Shown piece by piece: positions 1 to 6,246 of a stretch of 6,867 nucleotides of DNA. The position numbers and the translations under genes are program-made. Below the pieces are notes generated by a model. It did not search any database. It was not told the DNA's origin and saw only the letters and a list, made by a program, of their open reading frames with translations. The stretch comes from Alphaproteobacteria bacterium (GTDB taxonomy: Bacteria; Pseudomonadota; Alphaproteobacteria; RUG11792): contig JAFSTL010000048.1 of NCBI GenBank assembly GCA_017450545.1, positions 1-6,867 on the forward strand, read 5' to 3'. Each line of letters begins with the position of its first letter. Positions within the stretch are counted from its first letter, which is position 1.

Positions 1-555
1 AATTGTAGAAAGATAAAATCTTTAAATCTAGAAAGATTTAATACACGGAATGTAATCTGTATGCAATATATGTTTTCTGATTGCACCACTTTAGCATATC
101 TAGATCTAAGAAACTTTGACACATCGTACGTGGAGGATATGCAGCGAATGTTTAGCGGGTGCAGAGATTTATCGTCCATACGTTTTAGTAACAAGTATCC
201 TTTCATCACCTCAGTCGATATGACACAAATGTTTTCGAATTGCGTAAGTCTGTCAGACCTGCAGTTACCTGAACTTGAGGTGAAAATTGAACTTCCAAAG
301 CTGATTAAACTTAAGAATGGATTTGAATCTAAGCAAAGGTTTGAACTTAAGAAAGTGATCAAAATTATGAGGAAGTGCAAAAAAGCAGATGACATATTTG
401 AAAATTGCATAAGCCTCAGCCATGTTCCAGACGGCAACAAAATACCAATAATCAAGCAAGACTTACGTGGCGAAATAAACATGATTGAACAGACGACTTA
501 TCCACAAAAGCGACCACAAAAACCGCAGAAGGTTTCTAGCGGGACCACGAAATAG
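1..555 (+). CDS. DUF285/BspA-like leucine-rich repeat protein, C-terminal part (5' end outside window)
   Basis: The reading frame is open from base 1, so the gene starts left of the window. The ATG at 61 lies inside a repeat and is not the start. The visible 184 residues carry DUF285-type repeats with a period of 26-27 residues and a core of M-x-x-MF-x-x-C-x-x-L followed by LDL-x-x-F-x-T. The MF-x-x-C cores fall at residues 24-28, 50-54 and 77-81 counted from base 1. A weak fourth core (IFENC) is at 132-136, about two periods later, so one repeat between them has decayed. Residues 91-128 are Lys/Leu/Glu-rich. The C-terminus is a hydrophilic tail rich in Lys, Gln and Pro. Known family members are often surface or secreted proteins used in attachment or host interaction. 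That role is only inferred here, because the N-terminus and any signal peptide are missing. The gap to the next gene suggests it is not in an operon with phzF. Confidence 0.85.
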   Translation, partial: NCRKIKSLNLERFNTRNVICMQYMFSDCTTLAYLDLRNFDTSYVEDMQRMFSGCRDLSSIRFSNKYPFITSVDMTQMFSNCVSLSDLQLPELEVKIELPKLIKLKNGFESKQRFELKKVIKIMRKCKKADDIFENCISLSHVPDGNKIPIIKQDLRGEINMIEQTTYPQKRPQKPQKVSSGTTK

Positions 556-570
556 CTATCGGCTATGATT
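552..570 (+). terminator. Possible weak terminator after the repeat protein gene
   Basis: ATAGC (552-556) and GCTAT (562-566) form a 5-bp stem with a 5-base loop over the stop codon, followed by GATTTTA. The stem is short and the T-run poor, so it is at best a weak intrinsic terminator. Confidence 0.2.
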
Positions 571-704
571 TTACTATACCTAATATGAATATTATTTTTA
601 AATATCATGCACCACATCAATAAAATAATCACATATGAATTGTCTATAATTTCAGCACTAGTTTTCTGGGTGCGATTGAATAACATAAAGCTGTAACACA
701 AATT

Positions 705-736
705 CACCCCCGAAACGTGATATAATGACGGGGGTG
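705..736. repeat. Perfect 8-bp inverted repeat flanking the phzF -10 element (candidate operator)
   Basis: CACCCCCG at 705-712 is repeated in perfect reverse complement, CGGGGGTG, at 729-736. The 16 bases between hold TATAAT at 721-726. A dyad over a promoter core is a typical arrangement for a repressor site or a strand-opening control. No regulator gene is nearby. The GC-only arms stand out in AT-rich surroundings. Operator function is inferred. Confidence 0.45.
721..726 (+). promoter_or_regulatory. -10 element of the likely phzF promoter
   Basis: TATAAT is a perfect sigma-70 -10 hexamer 31 bases before the chosen phzF ATG. This would put transcription start near 733 and give a leader of about 25 bases. 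No good -35 hexamer sits 16-18 bases upstream (the 17-base position reads ACAAAT), so the promoter is weak, activator-dependent or only apparent. Confidence 0.4.
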
Positions 737-757
737 GGTTGTTCTCTGGAAAGCCGC

Positions 758-1540
758 ATGCTTTATCTAGTTGATGCATTTACAGATGTTCCCTTTAAAG
801 GAAATCCAGCGGGGGTGTGCGTTGTTGACGAATACCCCAGTGATTCAGAAATGCAACAAATGGCGCACTATTACCACTGGGCAGAGATAGCTTTTGTGAA
901 ACGTCTGGGTGGCAACAATTTTTACATACGATGGTTTTCGCCGAATGACGAAGCTCCGATTTGTGGTCACGCGACTATGGCAGCATCTCATATTTTATTT
1001 GAACGAGGTATTGTTGATGGAAATAACATAAATTATCAGTTCAATCATGGAATTTTAAAGGCATCATATAACGGTGAATATATAACTTTGGATTTTCCGT
1101 CAAAACCGGTTCAGAAGTGCAGTAGTTTCCCGTTTTCTGTGAATAAAGTTATCGGCATAAAATCGTATAAAGAAGTTGTTAAAGATGATTTAATTTATGT
1201 CATTGTCTTAAATTCAAAAGAAGATGTATTTAACGTCGAGCCTAATTTTGATGAAATAAAAAAGGTAGATTGTCGTTCAATTGCAGTTACGGCGCCTGGA
1301 GATGATGAATATGATATGTATTCGCGGTATTTCCCACCACGGATTGGCGTCAATGAAGACCAAGTTTGCGGTTCCATGCACTGCAGATTGGCTTGCTATT
1401 GGCATGAGGTTACTGGGAAGTCTATTTTTAAAGCGTTTCAGGCATCAAGGCGTACGGGCGTATTGAATGTCGAATATGCTGGCGATAGAGTGAAACTTTC
1501 TGGAAAGGCTTATACAGTTTGTGAGATAAAAGAAAATTGA
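758..1540 (+). CDS. PhzF family isomerase/epimerase-like protein
   Basis: This 260-residue protein has the typical PhzF length and landmarks. It opens with a strand and loop carrying AFTD and the signature F-x-GNPAGVC (residues 13-21). The catalytic-type glutamate is E43 in WAEIAFV, matching the SE-x-AFV motif of PhzF. The CGHATMA motif is at 69-75, and the second-domain motif EDQVCGSMH is at 200-208, with D201 matching the conserved aspartate. PhzF of phenazine synthesis isomerises DHHA, but most family members outside phenazine clusters have unknown substrates, and no phenazine genes are visible here. I chose ATG 758 rather than the in-frame ATG 725. The family begins at this point, GGAAAG (748-753) lies 4 bases upstream as a ribosome site, and 725 falls inside the -10 box. 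Its TGA overlaps the TTG start of the pseudouridine synthase gene, so the two are probably cotranscribed and coupled. Confidence 0.9.
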   Translation: MLYLVDAFTDVPFKGNPAGVCVVDEYPSDSEMQQMAHYYHWAEIAFVKRLGGNNFYIRWFSPNDEAPICGHATMAASHILFERGIVDGNNINYQFNHGILKASYNGEYITLDFPSKPVQKCSSFPFSVNKVIGIKSYKEVVKDDLIYVIVLNSKEDVFNVEPNFDEIKKVDCRSIAVTAPGDDEYDMYSRYFPPRIGVNEDQVCGSMHCRLACYWHEVTGKSIFKAFQASRRTGVLNVEYAGDRVKLSGKAYTVCEIKEN

Positions 1541-2478
1541 AAATAGAAATTACGGATTCCGAAATAGGAAAGCGGATAGATGTTGCCATTTCGGAAATGG
1601 TTCACGACTTTTCCAGAACCAAAATACAAAAGCTCATAAAATCCAAGAAAATCGTATGTAATGGAGAAGTGATTTTAGATACATCAAAGAAAATCATTGC
1701 CCCGTGCGTGATAAAAATTGAAGATTGTGAACCTGAGTATGAATACGAAATAATTCCCGAACGAATTAATTTGGATATTGTTTTTGAGGATGAATTTATA
1801 ATTGTCATAAATAAACCAGCTGGCATGGTGTGCCACCCTGCGCCTGGGCACAAATCCGGTACTTTGGTTAACGCCATAGCATACCACTTCAAAAACCAAC
1901 TATCGAACATTGGCGGGACAATGCGACCTGGAATAGTCCACCGACTTGACAAAGACACTTCCGGGCTTATGCTAATTGCGAAGACAAACGACGCACATAT
2001 AGCTTTTGCTAATTTATTCGCAAATGAAAAAGGCAATTTAATACGGAGAAAATACGTTTGTTTTGTGTTTGGCGTGCCATATCCAAGAAGCGGCAAAATT
2101 GAAACATTTATTGCACGGCATCCTCACAACCGGCAAATGTTTATAGCGCATAACAGTCGTGGTAAAAAAGCCATTACTCTTTATGAAGTCGAGAAATCAA
2201 TGTATTTTTCGTCAACTAAAGCAATATCGAAAATACATTGCGAGCTGTTGACGGGACGAACACATCAAATACGCGTACATATGAAACATATCGGGCATAA
2301 TATTATTGGCGACATAATATATGGTAAATCAAAAATAGAACCAATTTATCCATTGGTTATAAGAAATTTTCCGCGACAGGCTCTACATTCATATAAACTC
2401 GAATTCCAACATCCTTTTACTCACAAATGGCTATGCTTTACCTCCACTTTGCCACAAGATATGCTAAATCTCTGCTAA
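1537..2478 (+). CDS. rluD: RluA/RluD-family 23S rRNA pseudouridine synthase
   Basis: This 313-residue protein has the two-domain layout of RluD. An N-terminal S4 RNA-binding domain (about residues 10-60, with SRTKIQKLI and NGEVI) is followed by the pseudouridine synthase domain. The catalytic motif HRLDKDTSG is at 135-143, with D138 as the nucleophilic aspartate. INKPAGMVCHP (91-101) and GRTHQIRVHM further on are the other family motifs, and the C-terminus has the usual RQALHS and HP-x-T-x-K. The length is close to E. coli RluD (about 326). The enzyme isomerises specific uridines in 23S rRNA. RluD-type specificity is the best guess, but RluC-like specificity cannot be excluded. The start is TTG at 1537, because the S4 domain needs this N-terminus and the next in-frame ATG (1597) would cut into it. 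TTGA overlaps the phzF stop; the ribosome site is weak, so translation probably depends on coupling. Confidence 0.9.
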   Translation: MKIEITDSEIGKRIDVAISEMVHDFSRTKIQKLIKSKKIVCNGEVILDTSKKIIAPCVIKIEDCEPEYEYEIIPERINLDIVFEDEFIIVINKPAGMVCHPAPGHKSGTLVNAIAYHFKNQLSNIGGTMRPGIVHRLDKDTSGLMLIAKTNDAHIAFANLFANEKGNLIRRKYVCFVFGVPYPRSGKIETFIARHPHNRQMFIAHNSRGKKAITLYEVEKSMYFSSTKAISKIHCELLTGRTHQIRVHMKHIGHNIIGDIIYGKSKIEPIYPLVIRNFPRQALHSYKLEFQHPFTHKWLCFTSTLPQDMLNLC

Positions 2479-2521
2479 CACCGGAATTGGCACGCTGTTG
2501 TCATATTTAGAAAGCATCTGA

Positions 2522-2860
2522 GGCGCTTCCGTCCATTTTAAAGCACCTCTTGATTTCGAAGTGACGGAGACACGTGATCTTCTTGCGTATAGGAAGTTTT
2601 CATATAGAATTAAACGAAAATTTAAGATAAATATATTGTGTATCGATGGCAATCTTACGTATCAGAAAATAAAATTATCTAATAAGCACGTAATAAGCAA
2701 ATCTAAAACATGTTTAGTTGGAAATACGAATTCGGTTATACGAAGACGCCTCGCACGATTTCATCGACGAACAAGTTGCTATTCACAAGCAATGGATATG
2801 ATTTTTGCCTCTCTATTGTTGCTGTTTAATGAGGAACTGCTTTATTCGATAATAGGTTAG
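2522..2860 (+). pseudogene. Decayed IS1-family transposase, C-terminal remnant
   Basis: The frame is open from after a TGA at 2519-2521 to TAG at 2858-2860. The first possible start is GTG 2561, giving 99 residues, but this is only the C-terminal part of a DDE transposase. The segment has IDGNLTY with the second catalytic aspartate at residue 29 (counted from 2561). It also has the H-x-x-x-K-x-x-T stretch and the IS1-type NS-x-x-R-x-x-LARF-x-RRT-x-x-YS-x-A tail. IS1-type enzymes place the last acidic residue 24 residues after this aspartate. Here that position (residue 54, codon 2720-2722) is GGA, glycine, where glutamate (GAA or GAG) is expected. The first aspartate and the N-terminal zinc-finger/HTH half are missing, and I see no matching terminal inverted repeats. 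The element is therefore inactive and the remnant is not expected to make a working protein. Confidence 0.75.
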
Positions 2861-2874
2861 GAGCCCCGAAAGTT

Positions 2875-2903
2875 TTGCCGTTTGGGCGGAAAAGTTGTAT
2901 AAT
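2875..2903 (+). promoter_or_regulatory. Sigma-70 promoter for the rplY-pth operon
   Basis: TTGCCG (2875-2880) and a perfect TATAAT (2898-2903) are separated by exactly 17 bases. Transcription would start near 2910 and leave a leader of about 33 bases before the rplY ATG. An imperfect dyad, TTTTGCCG (2873-2880) with CGGAAAAG (2887-2894), overlaps the -35 region. Confidence 0.75.
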
Positions 2904-2942
2904 GAGACAAGCTGGAAGATTTTTTTTATGAAATGAAGGACG

Positions 2943-3593
2943 ATGTCAAGTAATTTAGTTGTGATGGATAGAGGTGAGTCCGGAAAGAAAAGCGTGAGGA
3001 AATTGAGGTACGAAGGGTACGTTCCGGGCGTTATATATGGCGATGGAAAAGCACCTGTGTTGGTTTCTGTTCGGGAAAAAGAGTTACTCGCTGAGTGTTA
3101 TTCGAGTGCGTTTTTGGGTCATGTTATCGAAGCAAACATAAATGGGAAAAGTGAGAAATTTTTGCCAAAGCAAGTAGAATTTGACCCGATAAGCGATCGC
3201 CCGATGCACGTTGATTTTCTGCGTATATCTGAAAACTCGAAGGTCAAAGTCAGCATTGCAATTGAGTTTATCAATGAAGATAAGTCTCCTGGAATTAAAA
3301 AAGGCGGAGTTGTTAACGTTGTTGTTCATAAGCTGGAGTGTTTCTGTTCACCAGAATCAATACCGGAAAAATTGACGATAGATTTGTCAGGAAAAGATAT
3401 TGGAGAGGGCTTTACTATTGATAAGATGAAATTGCCAGAGGGTGTTGTCCCGGTCAATGCTGAAAGAGATGCAGTCATAGCAACTATTGTTTCGGCAAAG
3501 ATGACCGAGGAAGAAGCAAAACCAGAAGAAACTGCTGCGGCAACTGAAGCAAAGGCGGAAAACGCAACTGAAGCTGGAAAGAAAACTGCATAA
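2943..3593 (+). CDS. rplY: 50S ribosomal protein L25, long CTC/TL5 type
   Basis: L25 binds 5S rRNA in the central protuberance of the large ribosomal subunit. The 216-residue length is that of the long form. The N-terminal 5S-binding domain (about 1-95) has GYVPGVIYG at 25-33 and the conserved VEFDPISDRPMHVDFLRI at 78-95. The C-terminal beta domain (about 100-185) has GIKKGGVVN (117-125) and the stretch with ESIPEKLTIDLSG (138-150). Residues 187-216 form an Ala/Glu/Lys tail, common in this family and probably disordered. ATG 2943 matches the family start. GAAGGA (2935-2940) is a ribosome site, but only 2 bases from the ATG, which is tighter than usual; the ATG at 2928 is closed by a stop after two codons. 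pth begins 4 bases after the stop, so the two share an operon, an order known from other alphaproteobacteria. Confidence 0.95.
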   Translation: MSSNLVVMDRGESGKKSVRKLRYEGYVPGVIYGDGKAPVLVSVREKELLAECYSSAFLGHVIEANINGKSEKFLPKQVEFDPISDRPMHVDFLRISENSKVKVSIAIEFINEDKSPGIKKGGVVNVVVHKLECFCSPESIPEKLTIDLSGKDIGEGFTIDKMKLPEGVVPVNAERDAVIATIVSAKMTEEEAKPEETAAATEAKAENATEAGKKTA

Positions 3594-3597
3594 AAGT

Positions 3598-4173
3598 ATG
3601 TTTTTGATTGTGGGATTGGGAAATCCAGGCTTGAGTTATGTATATACTCGACATAGCGTTGGTTTTATGCTTGTTGATTATATTGCATATGAGCTTGGTT
3701 TTTCCGAATTTCAGGAAGATTTTTCATCTTTGTATGCCGAGAAGAGGTTTGAGGGCAATGCAAAAGTGTTGCTTCAAGAACCGCAGACATACATGAATAA
3801 TTCTGGACGTGCGGTCTCGCAAATAGTATCTTATTACAAGATAGAACCTCAGAATATATTTGTGATACATGATGATTTGGATATGCGTCCATTGCAGATA
3901 CGTGTCAAATTTGGCGGAAGTAGTGGCGGTCATAACGGGTTGCGAGATATAGAAAAAGTTATTGGAAGAGAATATTGGCATATTAAGATTGGGATAGGAC
4001 GCCCCTTAGATAAGGCGGAAGTTGCAAATTACGTTTTGTCTCCATTTTATAAAGATGAATTAGAGTCACTTATGCCACGAGTTTTTGAGCCGATATGTAC
4101 AAACATGATTGATTTGGTTTTGTCTGAAAATAAATCAGATATTATAAATAAAATAATGCGGGAGCTATCTTGA
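3598..4173 (+). CDS. pth: Peptidyl-tRNA hydrolase
   Basis: Pth cleaves peptidyl-tRNA released from stalled ribosomes and so recycles tRNA; it is a soluble monomer. The 191-residue length is standard. All active-site positions are visible: N9 in VGLGNPG (5-11), H19 in TRHSVGF (17-23), N67 in QTYMNNSG (63-70), D92 in HDDLD (91-95), and N113 in GGHNGL (110-115). These correspond to E. coli N10, H20, N68, D93 and N114. The start ATG lies 4 bases after the rplY stop, with only a weak ribosome site, so translation probably follows rplY by coupling. The TGA stop overlaps the TTG start of the small membrane protein gene at 4170. No frameshift or odd residue is seen. Confidence 0.96.
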   Translation: MFLIVGLGNPGLSYVYTRHSVGFMLVDYIAYELGFSEFQEDFSSLYAEKRFEGNAKVLLQEPQTYMNNSGRAVSQIVSYYKIEPQNIFVIHDDLDMRPLQIRVKFGGSSGGHNGLRDIEKVIGREYWHIKIGIGRPLDKAEVANYVLSPFYKDELESLMPRVFEPICTNMIDLVLSENKSDIINKIMRELS

Positions 4174-4316
4174 TTTTCAGACTACTTTGGTCAACAATTA
4201 TGTTTTTAGTGACAGTCTGGGCTTTATATATCTTTGCGATAGGTCTGGATGTCCCTGTAGCATACTATGAAAAAAGCGAAACAATCATATGTAACAACGA
4301 CAACGGTAACGGATAG
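4170..4316 (+). CDS. Small single-span membrane protein coupled to pth (unrecognised)
   Basis: This 48-residue frame begins at TTG 4170, whose last two bases are the first two of the pth TGA stop (TTGA). A good ribosome site, GGGAG (4160-4164), lies 5 bases upstream of the TTG, and the frame ends at TAG 4314-4316. The protein has one positive residue near the N-terminus (R4), a continuous hydrophobic segment at about 5-26 with three aromatic Trp/Tyr residues, then a polar tail with charged and many Asn/Gly residues and one Cys (C41). This pattern fits an inner-membrane protein with the N-terminus inside and a short tail in the periplasm. ATG 4200 is an alternative start (38 residues), but it would cut into the hydrophobic segment and has no clear ribosome site. 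I do not recognise a family. Many alphaproteobacteria have ychF after pth, so the position is not explained by the usual gene order. Confidence 0.6.
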   Translation: MIFRLLWSTIMFLVTVWALYIFAIGLDVPVAYYEKSETIICNNDNGNG

Positions 4317-4329
4317 ATAAGATTACATC

Positions 4330-4358
4330 TTGATGTGGCGAAAGAACTGGTGTAGCAT
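4330..4358 (+). promoter_or_regulatory. Candidate promoter for the RNase D gene
   Basis: TTGATG (4330-4335) and TAGCAT (4353-4358) are 17 bases apart, each matching 4 of 6 consensus bases, with the rnd ATG 30 bases further on. It could allow rnd to be transcribed separately from the rplY-pth operon, though readthrough is also possible because no terminator is seen after 4316. Confidence 0.4.
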
Positions 4359-4388
4359 CAGAGTAGCAAATTGATATAGCTGAAAAGC

Positions 4389-5006
4389 ATGATATTCCTG
4401 CACACGAATGATTTACCGGCTGAATTTGTTCGAGACATAACGAATTCTGTGGCTATTGATACCGAAACTATGGGATTGATGCCACATCGTGATCGGTTAT
4501 GTTTGGCTCAGTTTTCGTTGGGTGATGGTGATGCGCACTTGGTGCAATTTTTTGAATATTCGAACGCGGTGAATATAAAGAATTTGTTGGCAGATACAAA
4601 GACATTAAAAATATTTCACTACGCCCGCTTCGATATAATGATGTTATATAAGTACCTTGGGTCTATGACGAAAAATGTGTATTGCACAAAGATTGCCTCA
4701 AAGTTATCGAGGACTTACGCTCAACATCATAGTCTTTTGGATTTGTGTAAGGAAATTCTGGGTGTTGAGATTTCGAAAGAGCAGACTTGCACTGATTGGG
4801 GATGCAAACAATTGACCGAGGAACAAAAGGAATATGCGGCTAATGATGTTTTGTATTTGCATCAATTAAAAGAGAGACTGGATGTTGTTTTGCGGAGGGA
4901 GGGGCGTTTTGAATTAGCACAAAACTGCTTTAATTTTCTGGAAACCAGAGTTAAGCTAGATTTGATGGCAGGTGAGACCTACGATATTTTTTCGCATGGA
5001 TCTTAG
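4389..5006 (+). CDS. rnd: Ribonuclease D, short form (DEDDy 3'-5' exonuclease)
   Basis: This is a 3'-5' exoribonuclease of the DEDDy class, expected to trim tRNA and other structured RNA precursors in the cytoplasm. All three Exo motifs are visible: Exo I IDTETMGL with D24 and E26, Exo II HYARFD with D82, and Exo III with Y149 and D153 in YAANDVLYL. DRLCLAQFSLGDG (35-47) is typical of the family. At 205 residues it contains only the exonuclease domain and lacks the two HRDC domains of the E. coli enzyme (about 375 residues). The short form is usual in alphaproteobacteria. ATG 4389 is the only sensible start, because an in-frame stop lies four codons upstream. The ribosome site (GAAAAG) is weak. 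The TAG stop overlaps the pntAA stop on the other strand. Confidence 0.92.
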   Translation: MIFLHTNDLPAEFVRDITNSVAIDTETMGLMPHRDRLCLAQFSLGDGDAHLVQFFEYSNAVNIKNLLADTKTLKIFHYARFDIMMLYKYLGSMTKNVYCTKIASKLSRTYAQHHSLLDLCKEILGVEISKEQTCTDWGCKQLTEEQKEYAANDVLYLHQLKERLDVVLRREGRFELAQNCFNFLETRVKLDLMAGETYDIFSHGS

Positions 5007-6076
5007 GTGTTATATATATTTCCATTGTGTGCAATTAATGTTGATTTTATTATATCGTCATTTATTTTCGAAATATCTGGCTGAATTTCCATTTGTGACA
5101 TAAGCAATTCAAAAAAGTTAAATACGTTCTTTGCATAAAGTCTCGAGGCGTCGTTTGCAATTAAATCTAATATATTATTAAATCCCAGTATTTTCACTCC
5201 GTTTTGCTCCACTGTTTGCCCCGGCACCGTTGCTTCGCAATTTCCTCCAGTCGAGACACTCAAATCAACTATAACTGCGCCACTTTTCATCGTTTCTACC
5301 ATATCTTTTTTTATTATTACAGGCGCTCGTTTTCCTGGGATTTGTGCAGTAGTGATAACTATATCTTGCGATGGCAAAATTTCACGTAACTTTTTCTCCT
5401 GCGCCTTTTTGTATTCTTCTCCCATTTCTTTAGCGTATACACCATCTATTTTTTCTTCTGATTTCACTTCTATAAACTTTGCTCCTAAGCTTTCGACTTG
5501 TTCTTTCGCAGAAGCTCTGACATCAAATGCAGAGACAACGCCTCCTAGCCTTTTTGCTGTCGCGATCGCCTGAAGTCCCGCGACACCAGCCCCTATGATG
5601 AGCACTTTCGCCGCAGGTATCGTTCCGGCTGTTGTCATCATGAGTGGTATTGCTCTGCCAATCTCATGCGAGGCCTCAATCATTGCCTTATACCCCGCCA
5701 AACTAGCTTGTGAAGACAGAACATCCATATATTGTGCACGCGTTGTTCTCGGAATTTTATTCAGTGAAAACACAGTTAACTTTTGTTTTTTACAAAGAGA
5801 TAAATCAATAATTTTGCTCGTAATTATAATTGTTCCATCCTTAAACGTCAGGGTTGGAAAATTTACCGAAAAAACAACATCGAAAAGTTTTAAATCATTG
5901 TCTCGAGAAATTATTTTAGCTCCGACATTTTCGTATTCATAATCTGCAAATCCAGCATTTGCCCCAGCTCGTTCTTCAACAACGCACTCGTATCCCAATG
6001 CAATTAATTTTTTCGCAACCTCTGGAACGACAGCAATTCGATTATCAGATTCTTCTGAAGCAACAAATATCTTCAT
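5003..6076 (-). CDS. pntAA: NAD(P) transhydrogenase subunit alpha part 1 (PntAA, NAD(H)-binding domain I)
   Basis: PntAA is the peripheral NAD(H)-binding domain I of proton-translocating transhydrogenase, which uses the proton gradient to make NADPH. The 357 residues contain only this domain, with no C-terminal membrane helices, as in the three-subunit enzyme of Rhodospirillum-type bacteria. Visible are the N-terminal alanine dehydrogenase/PNT region with NRIAVVPE (12-19) and the nucleotide-contact loop PRTTRAQYMDVLSS, with R110, Q115, D118 and S121. The Rossmann motif GAGVAG is at 162-167, D185 lies at the end of the second strand, and TTAQIPGKRAP follows further on. The ATG start fits the family. 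Its ribosome site is poor (TAGG lies far upstream). The gene has its own promoter. pntAB and pntB, normally directly downstream, are absent: rnd lies there on the opposite strand. Partners elsewhere in the genome are assumed. Confidence 0.92.
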   Translation of the reverse strand: MKIFVASEESDNRIAVVPEVAKKLIALGYECVVEERAGANAGFADYEYENVGAKIISRDNDLKLFDVVFSVNFPTLTFKDGTIIITSKIIDLSLCKKQKLTVFSLNKIPRTTRAQYMDVLSSQASLAGYKAMIEASHEIGRAIPLMMTTAGTIPAAKVLIIGAGVAGLQAIATAKRLGGVVSAFDVRASAKEQVESLGAKFIEVKSEEKIDGVYAKEMGEEYKKAQEKKLREILPSQDIVITTAQIPGKRAPVIIKKDMVETMKSGAVIVDLSVSTGGNCEATVPGQTVEQNGVKILGFNNILDLIANDASRLYAKNVFNFFELLMSQMEIQPDISKINDDIIKSTLIAHNGNIYNT

Positions 6077-6112
6077 ACAATGCGCCTATATCGGAATAAA
6101 TATATCTTTTTC

Positions 6113-6142
6113 ATGTTACACTCCAATATTTCGCCGTGTCAA
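6113..6142 (-). promoter_or_regulatory. Sigma-70 promoter for pntAA
   Basis: On the minus strand TTGACA (6142-6137, a perfect -35) is followed after 18 bases by TAACAT (6118-6113). Transcription would start near 6106, about 30 bases before the pntAA ATG. Confidence 0.65.
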
Positions 6143-6158
6143 TGTTCAAAAATCCCCC

Positions 6159-6187
6159 TTGCACTTTGTTTTGCGAAGTGATATCAT
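6159..6187 (+). promoter_or_regulatory. Sigma-70 promoter for the 6247 gene
   Basis: TTGCAC (6159-6164) and TATCAT (6182-6187) are separated by 17 bases, each 5 of 6 to consensus or close to it. Transcription would start near 6194, giving a leader of about 53 bases. It lies back to back with the pntAA promoter, 16 bases between the two -35 boxes. Confidence 0.6.
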
Positions 6188-6246
6188 GTAGACATAGGTA
6201 GTTTTAGAGAAGAAACGTAAAAATAAAGTATTCGAAGGGGGTATAT

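Larger units (their letters stand above)
2479..2942. other. Gap between rluD and rplY: transposase remnant plus rplY promoter
   Basis: This 464-base stretch has no intact gene. Bases 2479-2521 carry no recognisable signal, 2522-2860 is the IS1-type remnant, 2864-2903 is the rplY promoter region, and 2904-2942 is the rplY leader. A minus-strand frame over 2464-2652 overlaps the end of rluD and has no family match that I recognise. Confidence 0.6.

Noticed and set aside
61..63. ATG 61 as the start of the repeat protein
   Set aside because: The frame is open to base 1 and codes for another DUF285 repeat upstream, so the true start lies outside the window.
645..650. Second TATAAT upstream of phzF
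   Set aside because: No usable -35 at 16-18 bases, AT-rich surroundings, and it is more than 100 bases from the gene.
725..757. Longer PhzF start at ATG 725
   Set aside because: It would add 11 residues that the family lacks and falls inside the TATAAT box; ATG 758 has GGAAAG upstream and matches the family N-terminus.
498..779. 93-codon open frame on the minus strand across the gap before phzF
   Set aside because: It overlaps both neighbouring genes, has no recognisable domain, and no ribosome site or promoter was seen.
1602..2096. 164-codon open frame on the minus strand
   Set aside because: It is wholly antisense to the well-supported pseudouridine synthase gene and shows no domain of its own; a shadow of that gene's codon pattern.
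2464..2652. 62-codon minus-strand frame over the end of rluD and the gap
   Set aside because: The residues near its end look somewhat protein-like, but it overlaps rluD and the transposase remnant and has no family match that I know; too weak to list.
5595..5942. 115-codon open frame on the plus strand
   Set aside because: It lies antisense inside pntAA, whose family motifs are clear; no promoter or ribosome site supports it.
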